Source of the DNA: Akkermansiaceae bacterium
Lineage (GTDB): Bacteria; Verrucomicrobiota; Verrucomicrobiia; Verrucomicrobiales; Akkermansiaceae
Assembly: GCA_022510805.1 (NCBI GenBank)
Contig: JAFLSS010000001.1
Location: forward strand, 59,143-104,290
Length of the DNA: 45,148 bases
Direction: 5' to 3'
Shown: piece after piece, positions 26,950-35,214 of the stretch
Layout: each line of letters begins with the position of its first letter
Position numbering within the stretch: the stretch's first letter is position 1
Translations under genes and position numbers: made by a program
Notes under the pieces: generated by a model
What the model saw: the letters and a program-made list of their open reading frames with translations, nothing else
Databases searched by the model: none
What the model was told of the DNA's origin: nothing

Positions 26950-28833
26950 ATGAGCATGCTGAAACGAATGATGGTGGTGCTGGCGCTGGCGCTGGTGCCG
27001 GCCGGGGCAGCGGCAGAGTTGTGCCCGGGGGATGTGTGTGCCGTGCCGGCGGCGGCGGGAGGGGAGGTGGCGCTGTGTCCGGTGGGGGAGAGCACGGCGG
27101 CGCCGCGGGTGCAGGCGGCGCGGCTGGACACGCTGCGCGGGAAGACAATCGCGCTGGTGGGTGGCAGCTTTATGGCGCATGTGACGCACCCGGAGCTCAA
27201 GCGCTTGATTTTGGCAGAGTATCCTGATGCGCGGGTGCTGCTGCTCAGTGAGATAGGTTCTGCCGGGCCCTGGCCGGGCGAGGGTGTGCACAGCGCGCGC
27301 CAAGAGGCATTTGCGGCAGCGCTGCGCGAGAAGGGAGTGCAGGCTGTCGTGTCCGGCAATGGCGGCTGCGGCCTGTGCACCCCCAAGGAGATGGGCTCGT
27401 GCATCGCGGCAGAGCGGCTGGGGATCCCGAGTGTGATGATCGCCGGCCCCGGTTTTGCGGTGCAGGCGCGTCAGGTGGGACTGGCGGCAGGGCTGGCGGC
27501 CCCGCGCGTGGCACAGTACCCCGGCGCCTTCTCCGGCGATACGCGCGAGCAGCTCTTGGAGCACACGCGCCGCACCCTTTGGCCGCAGATCAAAAAAGCA
27601 CTCACGCAGCCCGTCTCAGCCGCTGAGAAAGAGGAGAATGCCCGCCTGGTGAGCAAGGCCGGCGCGGCAGAGCAGATCCGCGGCTCGTATGCTGATATCA
27701 ACCGCGAGTTTGCCGCGCGCGGGTGGACGGATGGCCTCCCCATCATCCCGCCCACGGAGGAGCGTGTGCAGGAGTTCTTGCGCTTCACACCGCTGGCGCC
27801 GGAGGAGTCGCTGGGGGTGCTGCCGGTGGGGCAGAGGCGAGTGACCGTGCGGCATGTGGCGATCAATGGCGTGATGGCGGGCTGCCCGCCGGAGTACATG
27901 CCGCTGCTGGTGGCTTTTGTGCAGAGCATGCGCAACGGCTATTTCCGCCGCACGCTGCCGAGCACTCACGCGTGGAATCCCTACTGCTGGGTGAATGGCC
28001 CCGTGGCGCGTCAGCTGGGGATCTCTCATGAGCAGGGTGCCATCTCCGCCCAGGCCAATGCCCTCATCGGCCGCTTCATCAACTTGGCCATGCTCAACCT
28101 GGGCGGCTACTACCCGGGGGAGACCCGCATGGGGACATTCGGCTACCTGATGCCCTGGTGCCTGGGGGAGGATGAGAAGGCCGCGCGCGACATGGGCTGG
28201 CAGCCCTACCATGTGCAGCTCGGCTACGGGCTCAATGAGAATACTCTCACCGCGGCCTCAGCTCTCTGCTGGGGGAATAATATGGCGCCCGCCACCACGG
28301 ATGGCCGGCAGATCCTGCAGCTGCTCGCATGGGAGGCCACGGAGAAGCAGCAGTTTGCCCTCGGCTCGGGCACGCCGTTCGTGTACCGCACCTTCGTGGT
28401 GACCCCGCCCGTGGCGCGCTGTCTGGCGGCAAGTTTCCGCTCCAAGGAGGCTCTGGAGGAGGCGCTGGTGGCGGCGGCGCGGGTGCCGCTGGATCAGCGG
28501 GCTTATGCTCATTATTATGCCAATCCCGGCAGTGTGGTGCGCGATTCGCTGGCGCAGCACACTGCCAAGCTGGCCTCGGCTGAGCATGCGGCAGACGCGC
28601 CCACGCCGCCGTGGCTTGCGTGGAGCGGTAAAAAGACGCTGCGCAGTGTGCCGGTGATGCAGCGCGGCAAGACGGCGATTCTCGTCACGGGAGACGCCGC
28701 GCGCAACAAAGCCATGTGCCTGCCCGGCGGCGGCACTGCCACGGTGCGGATTCTCCTGCCGGATCAATGGGATGCCCTGGTGGCGCCTCTCGGTTATGCG
28801 CCGCTGCGCTCCTTTTACCTGCCGGTGAAGTAG
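26950..28833 (+). CDS. exported two-domain protein with a UGSC-like N-terminal domain
   Basis: 627 residues from the ATG at 26950; earlier in-frame starts add a non-hydrophobic stretch. A signal peptide (hydrophobic 7-19) ends near AAAEL. The N-terminal domain (about 60-235) contains VVSGNGGCGLCTP, with CGLC (140-143) where UGSC selenocysteine/cysteine proteins have UGSC. A second cysteine-bearing helix, MGSCIAAERLG, follows. The C-terminal domain (about 255-620) opens with RGWTDGLPIIPPTEERV and contains NGVMAGCPPEYMPLLVAF, a pattern I associate with the partner gene of UGSC proteins. A redox or reductive-enzyme role is inferred; the substrate is unknown. Cys replaces Sec and no SECIS element is needed. 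Confidence 0.62.
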   Translation: MSMLKRMMVVLALALVPAGAAAELCPGDVCAVPAAAGGEVALCPVGESTAAPRVQAARLDTLRGKTIALVGGSFMAHVTHPELKRLILAEYPDARVLLLSEIGSAGPWPGEGVHSARQEAFAAALREKGVQAVVSGNGGCGLCTPKEMGSCIAAERLGIPSVMIAGPGFAVQARQVGLAAGLAAPRVAQYPGAFSGDTREQLLEHTRRTLWPQIKKALTQPVSAAEKEENARLVSKAGAAEQIRGSYADINREFAARGWTDGLPIIPPTEERVQEFLRFTPLAPEESLGVLPVGQRRVTVRHVAINGVMAGCPPEYMPLLVAFVQSMRNGYFRRTLPSTHAWNPYCWVNGPVARQLGISHEQGAISAQANALIGRFINLAMLNLGGYYPGETRMGTFGYLMPWCLGEDEKAARDMGWQPYHVQLGYGLNENTLTAASALCWGNNMAPATTDGRQILQLLAWEATEKQQFALGSGTPFVYRTFVVTPPVARCLAASFRSKEALEEALVAAARVPLDQRAYAHYYANPGSVVRDSLAQHTAKLASAEHAADAPTPPWLAWSGKKTLRSVPVMQRGKTAILVTGDAARNKAMCLPGGGTATVRILLPDQWDALVAPLGYAPLRSFYLPVK

Positions 28834-28844
28834 GAGGAAGCGCC

Positions 28845-29681
28845 TCAGCCCTGACCGGGGAAGAGGCTCTGGTAGGTTGCCCACTGCGGCATGCCCTTCG
28901 CCCATACCAACGTGTCGGGCGAGATCTGGCCGTTGCCGACCATTTCCGCCAGTTGCTCAGCAGTGTAGGGTCCCATGTTTTCGCCGTTGATGTGGATCAC
29001 GTAACGCGAATGGGCTGCCGGGGTGCCTTGCGGCGCCTGCTTCCTCACTTGTACTTTCGTGGCTTGGGGCTGTTTTGTGCGGATGCCGGCTTTTGCTGCC
29101 ACACCTTTGCCATTGCATTCCGGGCAGATGTAGCCGGCTGCATTGCGCCCTTTGCCTTGGCAGATGGGGCAGAGCGCGGCAGATGCTGCATGCGCTGGGC
29201 CGGCCAGGCCGCGGGGTGATGAAGGGTAGGAGTTGGAAAGTCCGCGGGCCCCTTTCGGGTTCGGTCCCCATTGGTTGTCACCGGGCTGGCTGTCGAAGCA
29301 GCACATGACAAACACAATCAAGCAGCCGACGTAGGGAATGAAGTTGAGCAAGGCGAGCGCGCCATGCCGCCCGGTGTCTTGCAGGCGTCTCCATGTCAGC
29401 GAATATGAGTAAATGCACGAGTAGATGCCTAAAATGACGATGATTACGATAGAAATGATATTCACGATTTCTATGTATCGTTTGCTTGCAAAATTTGCGT
29501 TGATAGCGAAGATGAGAGCTATAACAGCAAAAACAAAAAGAGACCAGAGGATGGAGGAGCAAAAATAGACAGAGCGGCGCATGCGCCCTGAGAAGGAGAT
29601 GAAGAAGCAGAGGGATTTCGCATTGTTGCGCTGCGTTGCCTGCTGCATGCGTGCAAAGTTGTAATCGTAAGCGGGATCCAT
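28845..29681 (-). CDS. DUF805 membrane protein with zinc-ribbon and GYF_2 domain
   Basis: 278 residues from the ATG at 29681; an earlier start would add 16 residues within the leader. Residues about 25-130 form a DUF805 membrane domain with helices near 43-60, 72-94 and 108-128 and the typical RRLQDTGRHG (98-107). Then come two CxxCxGxG motifs like those of DnaJ, CPICQGKG (171) and CPECNGKG (187), likely binding one zinc. The C-terminus (226-275) is a GYF_2 domain with GPYTAEQLAEMV and WAKGMPQW. GYF_2 domains usually bind short peptides. It is tail to tail with the UGSC-like gene, 11 bp apart. Confidence 0.85.
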   Translation of the reverse strand: MDPAYDYNFARMQQATQRNNAKSLCFFISFSGRMRRSVYFCSSILWSLFVFAVIALIFAINANFASKRYIEIVNIISIVIIVILGIYSCIYSYSLTWRRLQDTGRHGALALLNFIPYVGCLIVFVMCCFDSQPGDNQWGPNPKGARGLSNSYPSSPRGLAGPAHAASAALCPICQGKGRNAAGYICPECNGKGVAAKAGIRTKQPQATKVQVRKQAPQGTPAAHSRYVIHINGENMGPYTAEQLAEMVGNGQISPDTLVWAKGMPQWATYQSLFPGQG

Positions 29682-29700
29682 AGTGTAAGAAGTTGACAGA

Positions 29701-29729
29701 CTTATATGAAAAATGGAGTGGCTTGTCAA
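29701..29729 (-). promoter_or_regulatory. promoter of the DUF805/GYF_2 gene
   Basis: On the minus strand, a perfect TTGACA (29724-29729), 17 bp, TATAAG (29701-29706); the ATG is 19 nt beyond the -10. Confidence 0.55.
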
Positions 29730-29813
29730 TATTAAAAAGAATGGGAGCCGAGCGGCGGCGGGGGCGGCATGAAGACAGAAGGTGCCGATGTGTGCCGGCA
29801 GGGGTAGGCCGCA

Positions 29814-31034
29814 TTAGTGGTAGCGCAGAGTCGAGAGCTTGAAACTGAGTAGCGCCGCGAGCACCAGCATCATGGCCGGGAGCAGCAGGAGCGCGCCCTG
29901 TAGGGTGAGCGCGTGTGCCAGGCTGCCCGCTAATAGAGTGGATAAGGCCGTGGGTGCAAAATAGGCGAGTGTGTTGAGGCTCATCACGCGGCCGCGCTTC
30001 TCATCTGCCACGACTGATTGCAGTAGCATGTTCTCCGGTGTCAGGAAGGTGGTGGAGCCAAGCCCCAGCAAGAAACTGAGCGTCAGGGCAGCCGGCACGG
30101 ATTGGGTGCAGGCGAGCCCTCCCAGCGAGAGGCAGGCGAGAAGTGCCCCGCCCAAGATGATCCACCGCAGGTGTGACACGCCGGACTTCATGGCCATGAG
30201 CAGCGAGGCCACCAGGGAGCCCACCCCGGTGGCGCCCAATAGGTAGCCCAGCACATCTGCCTCTGCGTGCAGGACTTCGGCTGTGTAGATGGGCATGAGC
30301 ATGGGGTAGGACATGATCAGAAAGCAAAAGAGGCTCAGGTAGATCAGCAGGTAGCGAATCTGCCGGGTGCCCCAGGCGTAGCGGATCCCGGCGCGCATGC
30401 TCTCCGCGAAGCTCTCGCGTTGCGCGGCCGGGGTGCGTGTGTCGCGCATGCGCATCATTCCCACCAAGATGATGGCCGGCGCCAGGCAGAGAAAATTGAT
30501 CAGAAAGCACATGCTGATAGGAGCGTGCGCGAGGAGAAGCCCGCCGAGGGCCGGCCCCACAAAGCGCGCCAGGTTGAAGCAGGAGGAGTTGAGCGAGATG
30601 GCATTGCCCAGGTCGCGCTTGTCATCCACCAGGCACACAAAGCTGGATTGGCGCAGCGGCGCATCGAGGGCGGCGATGGCGTTGAGCAGCACCCCCAGGG
30701 CGATGATGTTCCACACCGCCTCCAGCCCTGCCGCCGTGATGAGTGTCATGAGCAGCGCCTGCACCGCAAATAAAATCTGCACCGCCATGAGGAGTGTGTG
30801 GCGGTTGAATTTATCAATCAGGAAACCGGCAAATGGGGTGATCAGGAAGAAGGGGAGGGAGTTGCAGAACATCACAGTCCCCATGGTCAGCGGGGATTGG
30901 GTGAGGTTATACACCAGCCAGCTGATGGCGATATTCTGCACCCATATCCCCACCTGCGATACGGCCAACCCCGGGAAAAAGAGTCTGAAATTTCTGTATT
31001 TCAGAGCCCGAAACATGCTGTATATCTTCTTCAT
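29814..31034 (-). CDS. MFS transporter, EntS/MFS_3-like
   Basis: 406 residues with about twelve membrane segments. The opening FRALKYRNFRLFFPGLAVSQ, then WLVYNLTQSP, is characteristic of the MFS_3 group, which includes enterobactin exporter EntS and many drug or macrolide exporters. The loop DKFNRHTLL after helix 2 corresponds to the MFS signature. The substrate cannot be read from sequence. It is a single gene with its own promoter and a leader of about 40 nt containing a short GC hairpin. Confidence 0.9.
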   Translation of the reverse strand: MKKIYSMFRALKYRNFRLFFPGLAVSQVGIWVQNIAISWLVYNLTQSPLTMGTVMFCNSLPFFLITPFAGFLIDKFNRHTLLMAVQILFAVQALLMTLITAAGLEAVWNIIALGVLLNAIAALDAPLRQSSFVCLVDDKRDLGNAISLNSSCFNLARFVGPALGGLLLAHAPISMCFLINFLCLAPAIILVGMMRMRDTRTPAAQRESFAESMRAGIRYAWGTRQIRYLLIYLSLFCFLIMSYPMLMPIYTAEVLHAEADVLGYLLGATGVGSLVASLLMAMKSGVSHLRWIILGGALLACLSLGGLACTQSVPAALTLSFLLGLGSTTFLTPENMLLQSVVADEKRGRVMSLNTLAYFAPTALSTLLAGSLAHALTLQGALLLLPAMMLVLAALLSFKLSTLRYH

Positions 31035-31081
31035 GGCACCGCAGGACCTAGCCTCCTCCCCCCTCGGGGGCGCGCGCCCTC

Positions 31082-31110
31082 ATCATACACCCGGCTCGCG
31101 CGTCGGTCAA
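31082..31110 (-). promoter_or_regulatory. MFS transporter promoter
   Basis: On the minus strand, TTGACC (31105-31110), 17 bp, TATGAT (31082-31087). The ATG is 47 nt beyond the -10; CCCCC-GAG-GGGGG in the leader can form a hairpin before a GGAGGAGG. Confidence 0.6.
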
Positions 31111-31177
31111 TCCCTCTTTTCTACCGGGTGGGGCAGCTCTTCCCCGGGCCTTGTGAGGGAAGGGCAGAGGCGGGAGA

Positions 31178-32602
31178 TCAGGGTACAATGGGTAGAGGAG
31201 GGGTGGTTTTCCAATCCCCGCGGGTGAAATCCGGGAAGTCCTGCGGCATGCCCCCCTCGTGCACCGATTTTTCTGAGAGCGGCGCCACGGCGGACCACAG
31301 CGCGCCCTCGTACACATTTTGATCAAGCGGGTCGCCCCGGTGGAGGCACTCGATGATGCGCCAGAGCAGGATGAAGTCCATCGCCTTGCGGCCGGCGTGC
31401 TCCTGTGCCGCCTGACCCAGGCGCTTGTAGAGCGGGTGCTCGTAGCGGGCGTAGAGCTCGCGCTCTGCCTCCTCGCCCTGCAGCCACTCGCGCCAGCCCT
31501 CTGTGTGCGCGGTGGAGGCAGCGGCATCCGGCGCCGGGCTGAGCTTCTCCCCCGCCACGCGCAGGGGGTAGCCGGCCAGCGTGCCCTCCGTGCCGCGGAT
31601 CAGGTTGCGGCGGTCATAGGGTGAGGGCGTGGTCTCATCCCACTGCACGAGCAGCGTGCGGCCTGCTTTGGTGCGGATGAGGGAGGTGTTGATATCCGCG
31701 CATCGGAACTCCAGCTGATTCCACGGGTGGTCAGCGGGGAAGTGCCGCTTGGCGTAGGCGGCGCGCCCCAGCGCGGGAGAGCCGAAGGAGACAAGGCGGT
31801 CAAAGGTGTCCTCCCCGCGGCCGATGCTCATATACTGCGCCACAGGGCCGAGGCCGTGCGTGGGGTAGAGGTTGCCGTTGCGCGCGGCGTAGTGGTAGGT
31901 GCGCCATGAGCCGCAGCCGCGCTCGGCGCTGAGCATTTGCTGGCGCAGGTCGTGCAGGTAGGCTGCTTCACCATGCAGCAGCTCGCCGATGAGGCCTTGG
32001 CGTACCATGTTGAGAAACAGGAGCTCCTCTCGCCCGTAATTCACATTTTCCAGCATCATGCAGTGCTTCTGCGTGCGCTCGGCGGCATCCACCACCCGCC
32101 ACAAATCCGCCAGCGTGGTTGCCAGCGGCACCTCCACCAGGGCGTGCGCACCGTGCTCCATCACCTCGATGGCCGTCTGCGCGTGCGTCTCCCAAGGCGT
32201 GTTCACAAAGACAGCATCCGGCCGCTGCTCATCGAGCATGCGCACATACGCCGCCGGGTCGGTGTGGTACTCCACCGGGCGCTTGCCTGTGGCCTGCTCC
32301 AGATAATCGGCCAACTCTTTGGTGGCGTCAGCAAAGGTATCACACACGGCCACGACCTCACAATGCGGGATATGCGCCAGGAGTTTCATCTGCGGCAGCC
32401 CGCGGAATTGGCCGAGCCCGATGGCCGCCACGCGCACCACCTCCAGCGGCGGTGCGCTAAAATGCCCCATGTAGACAGAGCCCTCCGGCCGGGGAGGGCA
32501 GGCGCCTGTGTCCCCCGGGGCCACATTGGCCGCGTGGATCTGCGCCGCCGTTGCAGAGGCGGCTTCATCGCCCCGCTGGCTCTGATCATGTTTCCCCATC
32601 AT
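31178..32602 (-). CDS. Gfo/Idh/MocA-fold enzyme, GH109-like (NAD-dependent N-acetylgalactosaminidase family)
   Basis: 474 residues from the ATG at 32602 (Met2 is equivalent). The Rossmann motif AIGLGQFRG is at 60-68, and VEVPLATT and NVNYGREEL follow. GNLYPTHGLGPVAQYMSIGR and TPSPYDRRNLIRGTEG are close to family GH109, whose members cleave terminal alpha-GalNAc, as on mucins and blood group A, using bound NAD. GH109 proteins usually have a Tat signal peptide; this frame has none. A typical Tat signal lies just upstream in another frame (32753-32586). A promoter at 32613-32641 could drive a cytoplasmic form. Another sugar oxidoreductase activity of the superfamily is possible. Confidence 0.85.
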   Translation of the reverse strand: MMGKHDQSQRGDEAASATAAQIHAANVAPGDTGACPPRPEGSVYMGHFSAPPLEVVRVAAIGLGQFRGLPQMKLLAHIPHCEVVAVCDTFADATKELADYLEQATGKRPVEYHTDPAAYVRMLDEQRPDAVFVNTPWETHAQTAIEVMEHGAHALVEVPLATTLADLWRVVDAAERTQKHCMMLENVNYGREELLFLNMVRQGLIGELLHGEAAYLHDLRQQMLSAERGCGSWRTYHYAARNGNLYPTHGLGPVAQYMSIGRGEDTFDRLVSFGSPALGRAAYAKRHFPADHPWNQLEFRCADINTSLIRTKAGRTLLVQWDETTPSPYDRRNLIRGTEGTLAGYPLRVAGEKLSPAPDAAASTAHTEGWREWLQGEEAERELYARYEHPLYKRLGQAAQEHAGRKAMDFILLWRIIECLHRGDPLDQNVYEGALWSAVAPLSEKSVHEGGMPQDFPDFTRGDWKTTPPLPIVP

Positions 32603-32753
32603 GTGCGGCTCCATTGTTGCCGAAAACGCGCCGGAGTGCAAGCGCAAACATGTGCCGCCCGCGCAAAAACCACGCCCGGCGCCTGAGCGGCCGCTCCGGC
32701 GTGCCGAGTGGGGCGGCGGCTGCGGCTCGGGTGAGGAAGTGGCGGCGGTTCAT
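32586..32753 (-). pseudogene. stranded Tat signal peptide, probable former N-terminus of the GH109-like gene
   Basis: A 55-codon frame starting at 32753 in an ATGA overlap with the tetR stop. It begins MNRRHFLTRAAAAAPLG, a standard twin-arginine signal start (RRxFL followed by an alanine stretch). After that the frame turns Arg-rich and ends at 32586, inside the GH109-like gene but one frame off. The simplest reading is a frameshift that separated the signal from the enzyme. A short independent peptide or a sequencing error are alternatives. Confidence 0.5.
32613..32641 (-). promoter_or_regulatory. internal promoter before the GH109-like gene
   Basis: On the minus strand, TTGCAC (32636-32641), 17 bp, AACAAT (32613-32618), ten nt before the ATG at 32602. 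Confidence 0.45.
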
Positions 32754-33376
32754 ATGCCTGCGAGGAGTGCGCGGATGCCGGTGCGGGCGAGGTGGCGGAG
32801 GCTGTGGTAGCGGAAGGGCACGCCGGCTTGCTCCATGGCGGCGCGCTGTTTGTCCGGCACCACTGCGTAGGCGTGCAGCCCGTACACGAAGGGGAAGAAG
32901 GCATACACAAACGCCTCGCGCCGCGCGGGGCTCATGCCGGGGAATGCGGCCTCCAGACACGCCTCCACCGCGCGCAGGGAGGCGCCAAAGGCGGCTTTCA
33001 TCACAGCCAGCTTCTCCGGGCGACTGTTGGTCTCCATGTCGTAGATGTTCATGGTCATGATCTTCAGCAGGCGGTGGCGCGCCTCCAGTGTGGCGGCCAG
33101 AGCTTCTGCAAACTCCCGTGGCGCCATGCCCGCCGCGCGGCTGCGCAGGGTGTTCAGGTCTGCCACCCACAGCTCGTATTCCCGCTGCAGGAGGGCGAGG
33201 AATATCTCCTCTTTGGTCACGAAATAATTGTAGATCGAGGTGCGGGTGAATGAGGTTTCACGCGCGATGTCCTTGAGGGAAATATCGCGGAAGCTCATGG
33301 TTTCGTACAGCTTGGCGCAAGCGGTGATGATTTCTTCTTGCCGCGCCTGGGTTAATTCTTGGGATCCTTTGGGCAT
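32750..33376 (-). CDS. TetR family transcriptional regulator
   Basis: 208 residues. The N-terminal helix-turn-helix is typical: FRDISLKDIARETSFTRTSI, then YNYFVTKEEIFLALL. The C-terminal part is a helical ligand domain with no familiar subgroup signature. It lies 46 bp after the DMT transporter gene in the SDR-DMT-TetR run, and two tandem inverted repeats sit on the promoter of that run (35128-35180). It therefore probably represses its own operon and responds to a compound handled by the SDR or the transporter. The stop overlaps a Tat-signal start codon. Confidence 0.93.
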   Translation of the reverse strand: MPKGSQELTQARQEEIITACAKLYETMSFRDISLKDIARETSFTRTSIYNYFVTKEEIFLALLQREYELWVADLNTLRSRAAGMAPREFAEALAATLEARHRLLKIMTMNIYDMETNSRPEKLAVMKAAFGASLRAVEACLEAAFPGMSPARREAFVYAFFPFVYGLHAYAVVPDKQRAAMEQAGVPFRYHSLRHLARTGIRALLAGI

Positions 33377-33422
33377 AAACAGATATGTGTACAGAAGTTT
33401 CGGCTGAGCGGTGGTGCAGGTG

Positions 33423-34346
33423 TCATAACCTGATCATGGCTATGCTGATGAGCATGAGCAGGGCTCCGGCGCCCTGAGCGGGCTTGAGGCTGCGGCGCTC
33501 TGCCCCGAGCCAGCCTCTCCACTCGATGCACAGGCTCAGCAGCATCTGCCCCATGAGCAGCAGCATGAAAAATGCCCCGGCGCCCAGCTGCGGGAGCAAC
33601 CACGCCGTGCCGAACACGGACACCGCGCCCACGATGCCGCCCAGCCACATCCACCACGGCTGCCCGCCGACAAAGGCGCGCCGCACGCGCCCTATCAGCC
33701 CTGCCGCCACACAGCACAGCAGCATGGCTGCCGTGGCGATGATAAAGGAGCATGCCGAGGCTTGCGCGGCTGAGCCCAAGGCCCGCCCCAGCGCGCCGTA
33801 GATGGCGCCCATCGAGGCCAGCAGGCACCCACTCCCCACTCCCAGCGCTTGCAGCACATGGGTGCGGAGCTTGTGCTCGGGCGCAGCTTTGCTCTGCCCG
33901 GGGCGTGCGATTGCCAGCGCGGTGCCGACCAGGAGCAGCAGCGCGGCCAGCGCCCGCAGTGGCGTGAGCCCTATCTGCGCCGCTCGGAACAGCCCGAGGT
34001 GGTCGATGACCAAGCTGAACACAAGCTGCCCGGCGATGGGCAGAATGGTGGCTTGCAGCATGCCTAACTCGCGAAACAGGTACATGTACGCCGTGATGGT
34101 GAGTAAGGCGATGAGTCCTCCGCACCAGCACCACCACGGCGCCTCCTCTACCCGGGGCTCCGTGGGCAGCAGCGGCATGCCCGCCGCGGCCCCTGCCACC
34201 GCCAGCACCAGAGACGACACGCTGAATGAGATGAGCGTGGTCACCCAGGCGGACTGCACGAGCCCGCGCAGGCGGCCGTTTGCTGCCGTCTGCACAGGCA
34301 CCAGCGCCCCCAGGCCGATGACGAGAAGGTAGTAGAGACCTGTCAT
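33423..34346 (-). CDS. DMT-superfamily transporter with two DUF606 (YdcZ-like) halves
   Basis: 307 residues with about ten membrane segments in two similar halves (about 3-145 and 165-305). Each half has a central WWxW loop: APWWCWCGGLIALLT in the first and PWWMWLGGIVGA in the second. This is the pattern of DUF606/YdcZ proteins, which are often single five-helix units. It is a putative small-molecule exporter or importer in the inner membrane. The start overlaps the SDR stop in an ATGA (34343-34346). It is part of the TetR-controlled run. Confidence 0.85.
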   Translation of the reverse strand: MTGLYYLLVIGLGALVPVQTAANGRLRGLVQSAWVTTLISFSVSSLVLAVAGAAAGMPLLPTEPRVEEAPWWCWCGGLIALLTITAYMYLFRELGMLQATILPIAGQLVFSLVIDHLGLFRAAQIGLTPLRALAALLLLVGTALAIARPGQSKAAPEHKLRTHVLQALGVGSGCLLASMGAIYGALGRALGSAAQASACSFIIATAAMLLCCVAAGLIGRVRRAFVGGQPWWMWLGGIVGAVSVFGTAWLLPQLGAGAFFMLLLMGQMLLSLCIEWRGWLGAERRSLKPAQGAGALLMLISIAMIRL

Positions 34347-35119
34347 GAGCGTGTGAATTCAGCATTGCGCCCCCAGAAGGCCTGCGCGCTGCACTCAGTG
34401 GCCGTGGCGGGGTTCTGCCCGGCGGCGGCAAAGGGGCCATCTGCCGAGAAGAGAAGCTCTGCGGCCTGCTCCGGGTAGGTGTACACCACCTCGCATGCGC
34501 GGCGCTCAGCATACAGCTGCCAGTAGGCTTCTGCGATGCGCTCCGGCGCGAAAAACGCATCTCCGCCGATCATGCCGCTCACCGTGACAGTGCCTACAAA
34601 AATACCGCGCGGCGCCAGCTGCTCATGCAGCGTGTAGGCCAGAGCGCGCAGCGCCGCTTTGTCGATGGAGAGCGGCGTGAAAAATGACACGGGATAGAGA
34701 GCCAGCCCGCCGCCGGTGAACAGGATGGCGCCTTTCTTTGCCGCCATCTCATCGGTGGCCACCAGCCGCGCGCAGTCGTAAGCCCCGGCCACATCTGCCC
34801 TGAAATGGCGCACCAGATCCTCCCCCGTCAGATCGGCCGGATCCGGGGCTGTGATCCCCACATTGTACACCAGCACATCCGGCGCGCCGAACTCCTGCTG
34901 CACCCAGTCCAGCGCCGCGCGCAGAGAATCACCCTCTGCCGCATCTGCCACATGCGTGTGCACCTCCATGCCTTCTGCGCCGAATTCGACCTCATATCCC
35001 CGCAGCGCCTCCTCGCGCCGCGCGAGCAATACGACGCGAAAACCATTCTTCCCGAACTGCCTGCCCACGGCGTTTCCCAATCCTTTCCCGGCTCCTACAA
35101 TGACAATGGTCTTTTTCAT
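34343..35119 (-). CDS. short-chain dehydrogenase/reductase lacking the usual catalytic tyrosine
   Basis: 258 residues with a Rossmann fold. The cofactor motif GAGKGLG lies at 8-14 and ARREE suggests NADP(H). The NNAG motif reads YNVG. The YxxxK active site reads LSIDK, with the lysine kept and leucine in place of tyrosine, while the upstream TGGGLALYP stands where the serine strand should be. This variant is known to me from an atypical SDR group, so it may be a family property and not decay. It is first gene of the TetR-controlled run, with operators overlapping its promoter. The substrate is unknown. Confidence 0.85.
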   Translation of the reverse strand: MKKTIVIVGAGKGLGNAVGRQFGKNGFRVVLLARREEALRGYEVEFGAEGMEVHTHVADAAEGDSLRAALDWVQQEFGAPDVLVYNVGITAPDPADLTGEDLVRHFRADVAGAYDCARLVATDEMAAKKGAILFTGGGLALYPVSFFTPLSIDKAALRALAYTLHEQLAPRGIFVGTVTVSGMIGGDAFFAPERIAEAYWQLYAERRACEVVYTYPEQAAELLFSADGPFAAAGQNPATATECSAQAFWGRNAEFTRS

Positions 35120-35127
35120 GCTATCAT

Positions 35128-35180
35128 CTATTCTGACGTTGTGTCAGCGTTAGTGTACGCCTATTCTGACGCGGTGTCAA
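35128..35180 (-). promoter_or_regulatory. promoter with two tandem operators, SDR-DMT-TetR run
   Basis: On the minus strand, TTGACA (35175-35180), 17 bp, TACACT (35152-35157). Two 19-bp copies differing at two bases lie at 35161-35179 (over the -35 and spacer) and 35128-35146 (over the start site), 33 bp apart. Each contains an inverted repeat, CTGAC-N5-GTCAG or TTGAC-N5-GTCAG. This is a strong candidate for the binding site of the TetR protein at 32750-33376. Confidence 0.8.
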
Positions 35181-35214
35181 TCATAATTTCCAACATGCGC
35201 CAACAGGGAGCGGC

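Noticed and set aside
27361-27379. Selenocysteine in the CGLC motif
   Set aside because: The codons are ordinary cysteine codons (TGC); there is no in-frame TGA.
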